Positions 53,731-63,355 of a stretch of DNA of 64,000 bases are shown one piece after another. Numbering within the stretch: position 1 is the first letter of the stretch; each line of letters opens with the position of its first letter. The notes beneath the pieces were generated by a model. The model saw only the letters and a program-made list of their open reading frames with translations. It had not been told where the DNA came from and did not search any database. A program made the translations under genes and the position numbers. Location of the stretch: assembly GCA_949825045.1 (NCBI GenBank), contig OX463816.1, positions 13,635,579 through 13,699,578 of the forward strand, in the 5' to 3' direction. Source of the stretch: Argyresthia goedartella (Eukaryota > Arthropoda > Insecta > Lepidoptera > Argyresthiidae).

Positions 53731-55926
53731 ATGAATCGACCAAGGAAGGGTGAAAAAGAAGAGGAGCGCATCCAGCGGCTTCTAGGAGAGATGTCTTCGT
53801 CGGAAACGGAAAAAAGCTCTGATAGTGATCATGACCCATTCAGTGATAGTGATGGAGCCTATGGAACAGACCATAATTTTGAACCGAACTTTAGTGATGT
53901 TTCAAGTAGCGAAGACGAGGAACTAAAACGTAAAACGATTAGGAGACAAAAACCTGAATTTAGTGACTCAAGCGACACCTCGGCAGAGTCAGATGGTGAT
54001 TCTCAGACAAAAGCAGCAGTTCGCCTCGTAAGTCAAGGTGTCATCAAAACGCATGGTGACGAGCATAACAGGTCACTAAATTTAGCTGCCCCTCAAGAAT
54101 CATCTGACTTGCCTAGAGCAGAAAGTCCATCAATATTAGTCAACGAAACTTTTGAAGAGCCTGCTGTATTCTATTCTCAGACCAAAGCACCGGAATCAGC
54201 GCTTGATGTTTGTGGGCTTTCTGATCAAGCCGCTAATGTTAAAACTTTTGTCGTTCCTGCTGGAGCCGAAATACCAGAAATACTGGTTGATGTCGGTGAT
54301 CAACCCGTTGATGCTGCTTCGGATACTCCCAATATAAATGCACAAGATGATAATAATGAATGGTCATGTACCACAGAACCGATCCCTGAATTCGATTTTG
54401 ATTTTGCCTCACAGGGACTTCGGGTTGAACTTGCTGATAATACTAATCCGCTTGATATGTTTAAACTGATGTTCTCCGAAGAACTAATAGACTATCTCGT
54501 GGCCAGAACGAATGATTACGGTCATCGATTGACTGACACAAATAGACCTCATACGAGGCACAGCCGAAACCAAGTCTTCCGCAATGTAACCAAGGACGAA
54601 ATGTTAGCATTTTTGGGACTATGCTTACTACATGGGCAAATACAGGCACCAAACTTCCGGCAACTGTTCTCCTATTCTGACCCTCTAAATTATCACCCGA
54701 TATTTCCTCATGCCATGTCGTCTCGAAGATTTCAGCAAATACTAAGGTGCTTATGTGTGGCGAACGTCAATGCAAAAAGCGAGAAAAAAGTCACAGACTT
54801 TCTGATGGCAATAACTGAAAATTTTCGTCGTGTTTATGGGCCAGGAAAAGAACTATCATTGGACGAATCACTGATTTTATTCAGAGGCAGATTACACTTC
54901 CGCCAGTACATAAAATCTAAGAAAGCGCGATATGGCATAAAGTTTTATGTGCTAACAACTGCAGACGGTTATGTTTTGAACATCTTTATGTACTGCGGCA
55001 AAGGAGATGAATCAACAAAGAAATCTGATGAATCTACAAAGAAAACAGAAATGATTGTCATGAAACTTTTAAGGCCTTACCTGATGAAAGGCCACCATGT
55101 CTTCATGGACAACTTCTACAATGATGTAGAACTAAGTCAAAAATTATTAGATCTGCGTACGCATACCAATGGCACGTTACGAAAAAATAGGAAAACCAAT
55201 CCCAGATCACTGGTTACTAAGAAGTTGAAGAAGGGGGAACATTACTGGCTTCGTAAAAAACAAGTGTATGTTTCTGTCTGGCAAGACAAACGGCCTGTCC
55301 ATGTCATAACAACCAGGAATCATCCCACAATGACTGAAGTTGCGAACAGATTTGGGAAATTATCGACAAAGCCAGTGGAAGTTGGAGAGTACAACAAATA
55401 TATGGGGGGAATCGATCGTAAAGATCAAATGGTTGCATACTACTCGTCACCGCAAAAAACCATTCGTTGGTACAAAAAAGTATTCTTCCATTTGCTAGAC
55501 ATATGTGTTTGGAATGCTTTTTATGTGTTCAAAAAGTACTTCAAGGATGACGTCAAGTACAGCTTTCTGGCATTTCGAGAGGAACTTATAAAGCAAATGA
55601 TAAAGCTGGACAACAACACGAAAGGCACAGAATTGTTGAAAAAAGGAAGCATTTTTTCCAGTAGACGCACAGAATATACAAATAAACCACAGACACAGAG
55701 AACTGAGAACCCGGGACCCTCAAAACAAGTTGCTGAAAATCATTGGCCAGAAGACATTCCCCCATCTGAAAATTCAAAGAGAAAGCTAAAATACCTCAAC
55801 TGCAGTCTTTGTTACAAGAAGAAGAAACGTAAAGAGACCAGGTATAGATGCAAAGGATGCACGGCTAAGACTCCTCTTTGTGCTACGTGTTTTGAAGAAT
55901 GGCATCTATTGTATTCAACAAATTAA
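53731..55926 (+). CDS. piggyBac transposase, 731 residues
   Basis: Excises and inserts the element precisely at TTAA. The N-terminal 240 residues are acidic and Ser-rich (SSSETEKSSDSDHDPFSDSD) and probably disordered. The DDE_Tnp_1_7 domain follows, with catalytic Asp 378 in LSLDESLILFRGR, Asp 460 in VFMDNFYND and Asp 562 in MGGIDRKDQM. The C-terminus has the Cys-rich zinc-binding domain (CSLCYKKKKRKETRYRCKGC, CATCFEEWH) that binds the element ends. It is longer than the founding piggyBac transposase (about 590 residues), mainly at the N-terminus. Just before the ATG a TTTTGTTTTTAG acceptor and a GTAAGT donor at 53510 suggest an intron in the 5' leader. A 21-base tandem duplication gives DESTKKS twice between the first two catalytic residues. 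Confidence 0.95.
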   Translation: MNRPRKGEKEEERIQRLLGEMSSSETEKSSDSDHDPFSDSDGAYGTDHNFEPNFSDVSSSEDEELKRKTIRRQKPEFSDSSDTSAESDGDSQTKAAVRLVSQGVIKTHGDEHNRSLNLAAPQESSDLPRAESPSILVNETFEEPAVFYSQTKAPESALDVCGLSDQAANVKTFVVPAGAEIPEILVDVGDQPVDAASDTPNINAQDDNNEWSCTTEPIPEFDFDFASQGLRVELADNTNPLDMFKLMFSEELIDYLVARTNDYGHRLTDTNRPHTRHSRNQVFRNVTKDEMLAFLGLCLLHGQIQAPNFRQLFSYSDPLNYHPIFPHAMSSRRFQQILRCLCVANVNAKSEKKVTDFLMAITENFRRVYGPGKELSLDESLILFRGRLHFRQYIKSKKARYGIKFYVLTTADGYVLNIFMYCGKGDESTKKSDESTKKTEMIVMKLLRPYLMKGHHVFMDNFYNDVELSQKLLDLRTHTNGTLRKNRKTNPRSLVTKKLKKGEHYWLRKKQVYVSVWQDKRPVHVITTRNHPTMTEVANRFGKLSTKPVEVGEYNKYMGGIDRKDQMVAYYSSPQKTIRWYKKVFFHLLDICVWNAFYVFKKYFKDDVKYSFLAFREELIKQMIKLDNNTKGTELLKKGSIFSSRRTEYTNKPQTQRTENPGPSKQVAENHWPEDIPPSENSKRKLKYLNCSLCYKKKKRKETRYRCKGCTAKTPLCATCFEEWHLLYSTN

Positions 55927-55949
55927 TGGTTAGCTTATAAGTTGTTGAT

Positions 55950-56400
55950 TTTTACAGATATAAAATTGATCTCATTAGAACTGTACACTGTTCATTATAA
56001 TTCCTAATAATATAAGACTGTTGTCACTTGTTTAGTTATTTACATTTTGATATAAAAATTAATCTCATTAGAACTGTGCACCGTTCATTGTTATTCCTAA
56101 TAATATAAGACTGATGTCACTTATTTAGATATTTACATTTTGATATAAAACTTTATCTCATTAGAACTGTACACTGTTCATTGTTATTCATAATAATCTA
56201 AGACTGATGTCTCTTGTGTCGTTATTTACATTTATATACTATAAACAAATATATCTCATTATAACTGTAGAGCTTGTCTAAGCTCAAATGACGCGCCCCA
56301 CCACCTCATTGCGTCATTTGAGCTTAGACAAGCTCTACACTGTTCATTGTTATTTCTAATAATACAAGACTGATGTCTCTTGTTTCGTTATTTAGAAATG
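55950..56400 (+). repeat. Four tandem repeats of about 100 bp in the piggyBac 3' region
   Basis: Units contain ATCTCATTAGAACTGTACAC, GTTCATTGTTATTCCTAATA and TTATTTACATTTTGATATA. The fourth unit is split by the 66-base hairpin at 56270-56335. Confidence 0.85.
56270..56335. mobile_element. 66-bp hairpin element with TA duplication
   Basis: Exact 25-base inverted arms (56270-56294 and 56311-56335; GAGCTTGTCTAAGCTCAAAT onward) around a 16-base centre (GCCCCACCACCTCATT). It is flanked by TA on each side. The neighbouring tandem repeats show the empty site CTGTACACTG, so it is a true insertion. Confidence 0.85.
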
Positions 56401-56959
56401 GATGGCTTATATGTTCAACAACTTGATTATGACAATTGATCTCACTGGAGCAGTGTGATATTGAACTTTTTTGTTTAAAACCTAATTATGTTTTGAAAAT
56501 TATAACTAGAGCCAAATAAATAAGATTAGTGTTTAAGTTTGTCTTTCTGTAATGAACGAAAATGTTTCCTATTATGATTAAAATGAAAATAATAAACAAG
56601 TAATTTCATTTGTTTTACATCCCCTTATACTAACTGTTATATCCGTACTGACATCTCCTACCACGGCAACAACGTATTGGCATGACAGTACGGCTATAAC
56701 TGTACTACTGTCATAACCGTACTGATTTTCTCTAAGTATTAATTTGATGAGTGAAGTGACAGTCCTGTAATAACCGTATTACTGCTATAACCGAACTGTC
56801 ATTTGCAAATGTATTTTTGTGTTATAAGGTGGCAGTACGGCTTTGACAGGGGTTTTGGTTTGTATGAAGATTTTTACTGCTTATCTTCGAAGTCGAGCTA
56901 GTGAGGTACCGCCCCGGAACGTGTTAAGAACCGTTCTGTCTCTGCAGATGTCACAAAAA

Positions 56960-57330
56960 TAAACGGTCAAGTGCGAGTTGGACTCGCCCACCAAGGGTTC
57001 CATATATACTTGTAGATAAAGTTGTGTTCACAGACCATAGATTAAGATAGACGAATCATTAAGGTGAAATATACATACATACGTGGACCCGGACATACCA
57101 GGGAGGTCTGACTCATGGGCTTGGGCAATTCCATTTTTTTCCCCTCCAACAAAAAAACAACTCACTCATATCAAATCTAGTGCCATCAGTCATCAACCGA
57201 CGTGGCGATAAAAATTGATTCAGAGCTCAACCGCATTCGATATTTGACCTGCACATTTCGTCACTACTTATAATACCTTGATACTTTGATATCGACCTGT
57301 TTATCGCCCTGCAATTTTCGAGTCAAGCTC
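56960..57330 (-). repeat. Dispersed repeats: CAAGTGCGAGT end and copy 2 of the 50.9-kb repeat
   Basis: 56965-57005 is a scrap of the moth repeat end (CAAGTGCGAGTTGGACTCGC, AAGGGTTCC). 57090-57330 is the uninterrupted inverse copy of 50930-51098 plus 51827-51900. Confidence 0.65.
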
Positions 57331-57455
57331 GTACCAGTCAAACACAACCCTTATTCTGGCTACGTTGTAGTCGGGTAAAAATAAACATAATATCACGCCT
57401 TTTCTCATATGTGTTGGCAAAGGCAAAGCTGTGTACACTTTTAGCGACTTTTTAA

Positions 57456-57697
57456 CGACCCGAATGGCCGAGTCGGCAGTGAACCTGCCTACGAAGCCAA
57501 CGATCCCGGGTTCGAGTCCCGGTGGGGGAAATTGCAAATATTTGTTTGATGAGAACGGATGTTTGTATCCTAGTCATGGTTGTTTATCTATCTAAGTATA
57601 ATATTTATCTATATAAGTATGTGTATCGTTGTCTAGTACCCATAATACAGGGAATCCTAGTTTGGGGCTAGATCAATGTGTGTAAATAGTGGCCAAG

Positions 57698-57729
<32 letters not shown>
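57456..57729 (+). mobile_element. tRNA-derived SINE, family 2, full length
   Basis: The head GACCCGAATGGCCGAGTCGG (A box) and GGGTTCGAGTCCCGGTGGGG (B box) would be an RNA polymerase III promoter. The body contains CATGGTTGTTTATCTATCT and GGAATCCTAGTTTGGGGC, and the tail is a long ATT repeat. The inverse copy at 61848-62119 confirms the boundaries. Confidence 0.9.
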
Positions 57730-57730
<1 letters not shown>

Positions 57731-58160
57731 GCCGTTAATCAGTAGTCTAGTTTTTTTGAGCTCACCTTACACATTATCGGACACACAACACAGGTCCGAC
57801 GAACTACATACATTGCACTGTAATTGAATTTTTGCTCGCGAGCTGCATATATATAGATCGTTCGTTACTCCCACGTCGAGTCATTTCGAACGCGAGTGCA
57901 GCGCAGTTCCCGATTTAACATCGTTTTCTGGTTTTCCACCGCTGAAACAAATGTTCGGGATTCCGGGATTCGAGCTTCTGAAATATCTGCCCGTATACAA
58001 TTGGGCATAGGCAGATATATCGCAGTTTTCAATCAGAATTTTCACTAATAGTCGTGTACAGGTATGGATGTTGACCGTGTTATAAATTTATTTTTGTACG
58101 AGGCTGGCTTAGTGGAAAATAAATCTTTATTCAGAATATCTCGTAATTCAACGTCAAGCT
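57730..58160 (+). repeat. LTR-like sequence (TATA box and AATAAA)
   Basis: CATATATATAG at about 57847 and AATAAATCTTTATTC at about 58118 are spaced like the promoter and poly(A) signal of an LTR. The region between contains an ATATCTGCC/GGCAGATAT hairpin (57982-58018). No gag or pol follows, and the ends and target-site duplication are not identified. A solo LTR is possible. Confidence 0.3.
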
Positions 58161-58825
58161 AGTACCAGGATATAGGAGCAGGGTTATATCTTAAAGGTTT
58201 AAAAAATCGAATGTCATTTGGTTCATCGGTAATTTGTTGTCAAAGCTTGTATGGCAGGAATTGACAATATGCGCTTTTTTATTTTATTCAAAAACTCATT
58301 TCGTCAATAATTATGTTTGCTAGCCTAAAATAAAAATAAATAAACACATTCTTAATTCTGGCGGCCGTGATTGCAGTTGCTGATCCAATGTCAGTACAAA
58401 AACATCAAGTCGAGTGGACGAACCACAACTTTATAAACAACATTATCTCAAGAAACTTCCAAAGAAGAGATCTATTCAATGCAATCAGAGAACGGAGTAA
58501 AGTAATTACTGTAACTTAATAGCAAGTTTCCTTGTTTGAAAGTGGACTAATTCACCCCCGCTCCGCTGTCTGACCACACGGAATACTGTCATAGGGGCCC
58601 AGATGCACTATTATCAACTCAAATTTTGATTCACTCTCAGCTTAAGATTCAGTGTCTAGTGTAAGCTCATTGCTCAGGCTGGCTCATTGTATCAGATGAA
58701 GTCAAACGACAATGAGATCAACTGTGTGCTATAGTGGGACTGCTAGGCCTCGAAGTTATGCTATCGATGTCTTACATTAGGGAGTTGACAGAGGCAGTAT
58801 GAAGTTTTAGTTGCAATTTACTTGA

Positions 58826-58867
<42 letters not shown>

Positions 58868-59085
58868 TGTAGGATGGGGACATAAAGTGAGGGTTCAAGA
58901 TCTGTAACTTTAATATAATAACTTGTTTAGGAACCGTGCGTGAGACAGACCTGAGAGTTCCAAGTTTTGGCGTAGAATATAATCATGAGTGGTGGTTCAC
59001 TTTGAATTCAAAGTTGCATTATGTTTAAAAATAAAAGTACATTACGGTCAAATTGACTGAATCAGAAAACAAACAATTATAATGT
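58161..59085. other. No gene seen; GA microsatellite at 58827-58864
   Basis: A run of about 19 GA units is the only clear feature. Confidence 0.6.
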
Positions 59086-59089
59086 TTAC

Positions 59090-59500
59090 CTACACACATA
59101 TCATAAACACTCTTTACTGCGTCCAAAAACCGCACGTTACGACCAGCATAATGTTATACTACTTGGTAAAAACTCATTTCTTATCTGAATATTGATACAT
59201 TACGACCATGAAATTAAAATTTCGAACGCCGAAGCCCGCCTGCGTGCCGCCCCTAGTTTGTCTGTGAAGTTGGTACTACTGAACAAGCTAAACAAGTGCA
59301 GAGCAATGATCAAAGCCACAATGCCGGTCGAACATGCGGTTCCTGAACACATCAACGAGAGCTTATGATGTGTGTGTAGATAAACTAGTGTATGTAACTG
59401 TACATAATTAGGACTTCGGCTCGTTTCATAAACCCACTCTCGAGTTGTAATGCCCTTTATTATATATTACTCACATAAACTACTACAATGAATACGATTT
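59090..59500 (+). repeat. Dispersed family X, copy C
   Basis: CTACACACATATCATAAACA starts the shared block, and the inverse of that sequence recurs at 59362-59382. Between them, CGCCTGCGTGCCGCCCCTAG and then an open stretch (ATMPVEHAVPEHINESL, stop) are shared with copy D. Downstream, CTCGAGTTGTAATGCCC and TCACATAAACTACTA continue the family. Confidence 0.65.
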
Positions 59501-59803
59501 AAAATAACATCACCTTTATGAATTTAACCGACACTTTTTCTGAGCAGCAATTTGTGCAGCAGCAATTTAAGTGGATTTCTTAGTAATGCTGTGGCTGACA
59601 AAATCCTGGCAACTTTCGCTCTGAACTCCTCTGCTAGGAGGAATCCTGCAAATCTGATTAAAGCGTAGACGGGGCTTCGTCTCGCTGCCATGTTGCTAAT
59701 TAATCTAATTATATTAATGCTTCGGAGTTTCTGGTGAAAAGGTTTATTGGAATGCTGTTTAGTATCATATTTTTAGTTTAAACATACATGTACATACTTT
59801 GAC
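59501..59803. other. No feature recognised
   Basis: Unassigned non-coding sequence. Confidence 0.4.
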
Positions 59804-60005
59804 GACCTCTGTGGCGCAGTGGTTGTGGCTCTGCCTACCATGCGAGAGGTTCCAGGTTCGATCCCCGGCTGGGGGTAAAGAAAAACAAAAAAATAACCCC
59901 ATGTCTTGGATATTTATATGTGTGTGATGTCTCTGTTTCTGGTTCCCTCGACACAGGGTATCCTAGGGTGGGGCCAGAAGCAATGTATGTAAAAAAAGGT
60001 TTATC
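59804..60005 (+). mobile_element. tRNA-derived SINE, family 1, best copy
   Basis: GACCTCTGTGGCGCAGTGGT and GGTTCGATCCCCGGCTGGGG are the A- and B-box regions. The body has CCATGTCTTGGATATTTATA, TTCTGGTTCCCTCGACAC and GGGGCCAGAAGCAATGTATG. Confidence 0.88.
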
Positions 60006-60164
60006 ATGATAATGGTGACCTCTTCGTCGTATCCGACGAAAGAGACTTCTGCTATTTTTTTTCGTGTACTCTAATGTGGCTGGCGATCCAGAACTTGCTT
60101 AAATACGTACCTATACATCATACATCGCAAAATTCACGATTCAAACCAACTTAAATTATAAATG

Positions 60165-60400
60165 AAAAGTAGCGATGTTTGGATGTTTGTGTTTTGTACC
60201 TAAATCACTCTAAAACGGCTTAACGGATTTGAATTAAAGTTTATGAGCTAGATTAGATTATAGGATACTTTTTATCCGACTGCACCAGAAGGAGTGAAAC
60301 GTTATCTCGGTAAATGATAATTCCTATATGGCACACGTAGATGAAGTTGCGGGCTAGTTCCAAATATATGATGATCATGATGATGATGATTTCCGACCGA
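60165..60400 (+). repeat. Common insect repeat scrap
   Basis: AAACGGCTTAACGGATTTGA and, about 150 bases on, GTAGATGAAGTTGCGGGCTA are the usual core and end of a dispersed repeat found in many insects. It runs into an ATGATG run next to the RTE tail. Confidence 0.45.
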
Positions 60401-60427
60401 TTTCGGTCATGGCGACCACTTCTAATC

Positions 60428-61015
60428 CTAGTCGGGTTCGCGCGCGTGCGCCCGAACATGGCTTATGTAGCCGATCTTCGCAGCGATACTCCTTGCGCAT
60501 TGGGGGCACGTCAGTACGCCACCCGCGTAGTAGTAGGTGATGGCAGCAGGTGGACGGGCTTTTAACAGGTCGCGTTTCATATCAAGGTCAGCTTTACGCT
60601 GATCCTCGAACTCGCGTACTTGCCTCTTCAAAATCCTGCGCCATTCTGGCCGTTGTGCTGCCAAACCTTCCCGTTGAGAGGGTTCTATGTTGCATCTTCT
60701 CATGTGTCGTTTCTGAACATCTTTGTATCGGAGAAGCTGCCCGCCATGTTTTCGCTTGCCCTCCTCCAGTTCAGAATAAAAGATGCGCTTCGCCTCTCTC
60801 TCCTCTTTCATACGTGATACGTGACCGCACCATCGAAGCTGCCTACACATTAAGTAGGCTTCAATGCCACCAACATTGGCTCTTCGCAGAACTTCGGTAT
60901 TACGCACACGGTCGGACCATTTGATTTTCATAATGGATCGAAGGCATTTAAGGTGAAAACGATCCAGAGTGCGTATGTGGCGGCGATACACACACCACGA
61001 TTCAGAGGAGTATAG
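60428..61015 (-). pseudogene. RTE-type LINE, C-terminal domain with zinc finger
   Basis: Open on the minus strand for about 187 codons. [33 protein letters not shown] and [19 protein letters not shown] are the post-RT region of an endonuclease-reverse transcriptase. It ends with a C2H2-type finger, [21 protein letters not shown], close to the true C-terminus. The upstream part, with the RT core, is missing beyond 61015. The long uninterrupted frame means a fairly recent 5'-truncated insertion. Confidence 0.8.
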
Positions 61016-61844
61016 GAGATTTGGCAGCCGCGGTTACTACCACCCCCCGAGTAGGAGCAAGCAATTTTTAGGACACCTTTTCTAGTCCCCTCCCCGGCTG
61101 AGCGAGGAAAGCAGTGCCTCTCTAAATAGAGCTGCTTTGTCATACCAGGTGCTGCCTTAACCGCACTGTTGCCCCAAAGTTGCAGTGCGAAAGCGACCAC
61201 GGCGTGTACTCACACCCCCAGGACCGCCTATGTGCAGGATTCAGACAAAGCCTGGCTTGCATCAAACTAGACCTCTATACCTTATCCCATCGCCATAGGA
61301 CTTAAGTGAAATCGGAGTCCAATTAACGGAAGCGGTCAAATACCCAGGAAATTTTAGGGTGCGCGAACGTCCGCGTAAACGCAAGCGCACACACCCGTCT
61401 TCCCTCTTCTTTGTTCAGTGGAACGGGAAACCGCTACGACTGAAGAAGAGGTCAGATGTTGTGTCTGGCCGCCGGTAACTGTAAGCCCTCTACCGGCGCC
61501 CTAGGCCATCCACCTTGCCTTACTGAATCGCCGAGTCCGCCAAATAACTTTGCATATCTACTTTGTGTTGCCTTCCTCGCCGATTCAGATTTTGTGCGCT
61601 ATGCGGGAGGGTTCCGCGTATAACTTGTCCACCGAAATGGCAAGCCCTCATCCAGGTTTAGCCCGTGAGCTGACACGGTTGCCCGGGGTGTGGCCGCTGC
61701 GCGCATTACAGCTACTAGGAGCCACTGGTGAGAGTTTATGAGCTACCAACGAACTTTAGAACTATCTATGCTACTTACAGAGAAGTCGGCTGGCGGAGAT
61801 AGACGCTAATAACCCACTACACCCCATAGGTATATATAGGTAAC

Positions 61845-61847
<3 letters not shown>
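61016..61847. other. GC-rich unassigned block
   Basis: More GC-rich than most of the window (for example TACCGGCGCCCTAGGCCATC at about 61491). It may be part of another LINE, but no domain is readable in the open frames at 60928-61200 (minus) or 61550-61741 (plus). Confidence 0.35.
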
Positions 61848-61883
<36 letters not shown>

Positions 61884-62119
61884 CTTGGACACCATTTACA
61901 CACATTGATCTAGCCCCAAACTAGGATTCCCTGTATCTTGGGAACTAGACAACGATACAAATACTTATATAGATAAATATTATACTTAGATAGATAAACA
62001 ACCATGACTAGGGTACAAACATTCGTTCTCATCAATCAAATATTTGCTCCCACCGGGACTCGAACCCGGGACCCTTGGATTCGTAGGCAGCGTCACTGCC
62101 GACTCGGCCATTCGGGTCG
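61848..62119 (-). mobile_element. tRNA-derived SINE, family 2, full length, reverse
   Basis: Inverse of the copy at 57456-57729: an AAT-repeat tail at 61848-61880, GCCCCAAACTAGGATTCC, then the head ending in CCGACTCGGCCATTCGGGTC at 62119. The 74-codon frame 62004-62228 is a reading of the SINE, not a gene. Confidence 0.9.
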
Positions 62120-62271
62120 TCTAGCTGCAGAGTCAACAAGGATCACAATCACTAGGTGTAAATTGGAAGAACTGTCGTTGCAACCTCGTTGCCTTGCAGA
62201 ACGCGAAGTTTTTGAAGTTTTATTTTAGTATGCCTTCCTTTTTATGTTTAAACGTAAACATTTACCTACAG

Positions 62272-62395
62272 GCATATACATTGCTGGCTCCACGCAAGAA
62301 TACCCTGTGATGTGGGAACCAGAAACAGGGACCTCACACACATATCAACATTCAAGACCTTTTTATTTTCCTCCCCAGCCGGGATTCGAATGCAA
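62272..62395 (-). mobile_element. tRNA-derived SINE, family 1, truncated, reverse
   Basis: CATATACATTGCTGGCTCC, GTGGGAACCAGAAACAGGG and CAGCCGGGATTCGAATGC are the inverse of the SINE 3' part and B box. The A-box end is missing. Confidence 0.7.
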
Positions 62396-62854
62396 GTGCA
62401 ATGCGATACTAATAATCTTGATTTATTATAGGTATACAAAACCAACATTTCTCTACAAGAATCCCAAAATATCGTCCAGCAAAGACCGACTTCAGAAATA
62501 ACTTACAACAAAACCTTTACAAAACATTTGCCCATTGTTATCCCAACTTATTATTTCTCGAACGAGACTAACAAAGAACTTAACATTTCAGTTTCCTAAA
62601 GAGTTTTACCAGCAGAGGCGAACTCCGAACAGGCCTTTAAAACTTGCACTTGGCGAGACTGCAAGTTAGTAGAAGGTTATACCTTAGTATATAGGTATAT
62701 AATAGGCTTAAAATAAGTCCTTTCTGAGGCTTTGTATAGATTCAAGTGGCTCCAATGTCAGCAAAGCACTGAACTGTTATTTTATATTTAAGAGAAAGGT
62801 TTTTATTTGCTAGAAATCATGATACTTGCTTGGTACACGTTTGTTAACAATTTT
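62396..62854. other. No feature recognised
   Basis: Unassigned non-coding sequence. Confidence 0.4.
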
Positions 62855-63355
62855 ATCTATACACGTATCATAAACCCTCTTTACTGCGTACAAAAACAGC
62901 ACGTTACGATCAGCATAATGTTAAACTACTTGGTAAAAACTAATTTCTTATCTGAAAAATTACACATTATGACCATAATGTGTAATTTTTCTACAAATTA
63001 TGACATTCAAATTTCGAACGCCGACGCCCGCCTGCGTGCCGTCCCTAGTTTGTCTGTGAAGTTGGTACTGACATTCAAATTTCAAACGCCGACGCCCGCC
63101 TGCGTGAAGTTGGTACTACAGGACAAGCTAAACAACTGCAGAGCCACAATGCCGGTCAAACATGCGATTCCTGAACACATCAAAGAGAGCTTATGATATG
63201 TGTGTAGATAAACTAGTGTATGTAATTGTACACAATTAGGCATTAAAACTCTCGAGTGATATCATTATGAAACTCGCCTTCGGCTCGTTTCATAAACCCA
63301 CTCTCGAGTGTTAATGCCCTCCATTATGTAGCAGTCACATAAACTACTATTAAGG
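62855..63355 (+). repeat. Dispersed family X, copy D (longest)
   Basis: CTATACACGTATCATAAACC starts the block; TTATGATATGTGTGTAG (63192-63208) is its inverse. 63001-63068 and 63069-63116 are a partial tandem duplication (GACATTCAAATTTC...GAAGTTGGTAC). An open tail reads ATMPVKHAIPEHIKESL and a stop. The 3' part (63238-63330) folds into a nested hairpin: GGCATTAAAACTCTCGAGTG outside, TTATGAAAC/GTTTCATAA inside. Confidence 0.7.

Larger units (their letters stand above)
53119..56923 (+). mobile_element. piggyBac-like transposon, complete, 3.8 kb
   Basis: TTAA at 53115-53118 and 56924-56927 flank matched termini: CACGATCCGGGGCGGTA at the left and the inverse of CACGTTCCGGGGCGGTA at the right, one mismatch in 17. 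Both subterminal regions carry many copies of TGACAGTACGG in both orientations (left at about 53167, 53210 and 53375; right at about 56645, 56688, 56711 and 56824, plus degenerate ones). One intact transposase frame. The TTAA sites and intact gene suggest a recent, possibly active copy. Confidence 0.95.

Noticed and set aside
58100..58160. Active LTR element at 57.7-58.2 kb
   Set aside because: No internal coding sequence, primer site or second LTR is visible. Kept only as a weak LTR-like feature.
57456..62119. tRNA genes at 57456, 59804, 40678 and on the minus strand at 62119
   Set aside because: A and B boxes are present, but acceptor stems do not pair properly and each is followed by a shared 100-200 base body with a simple tail. 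They are SINEs.
62004..62228. 74-codon frame starting MTRVQTF
   Set aside because: Starts inside the reversed SINE body and reads through its head.
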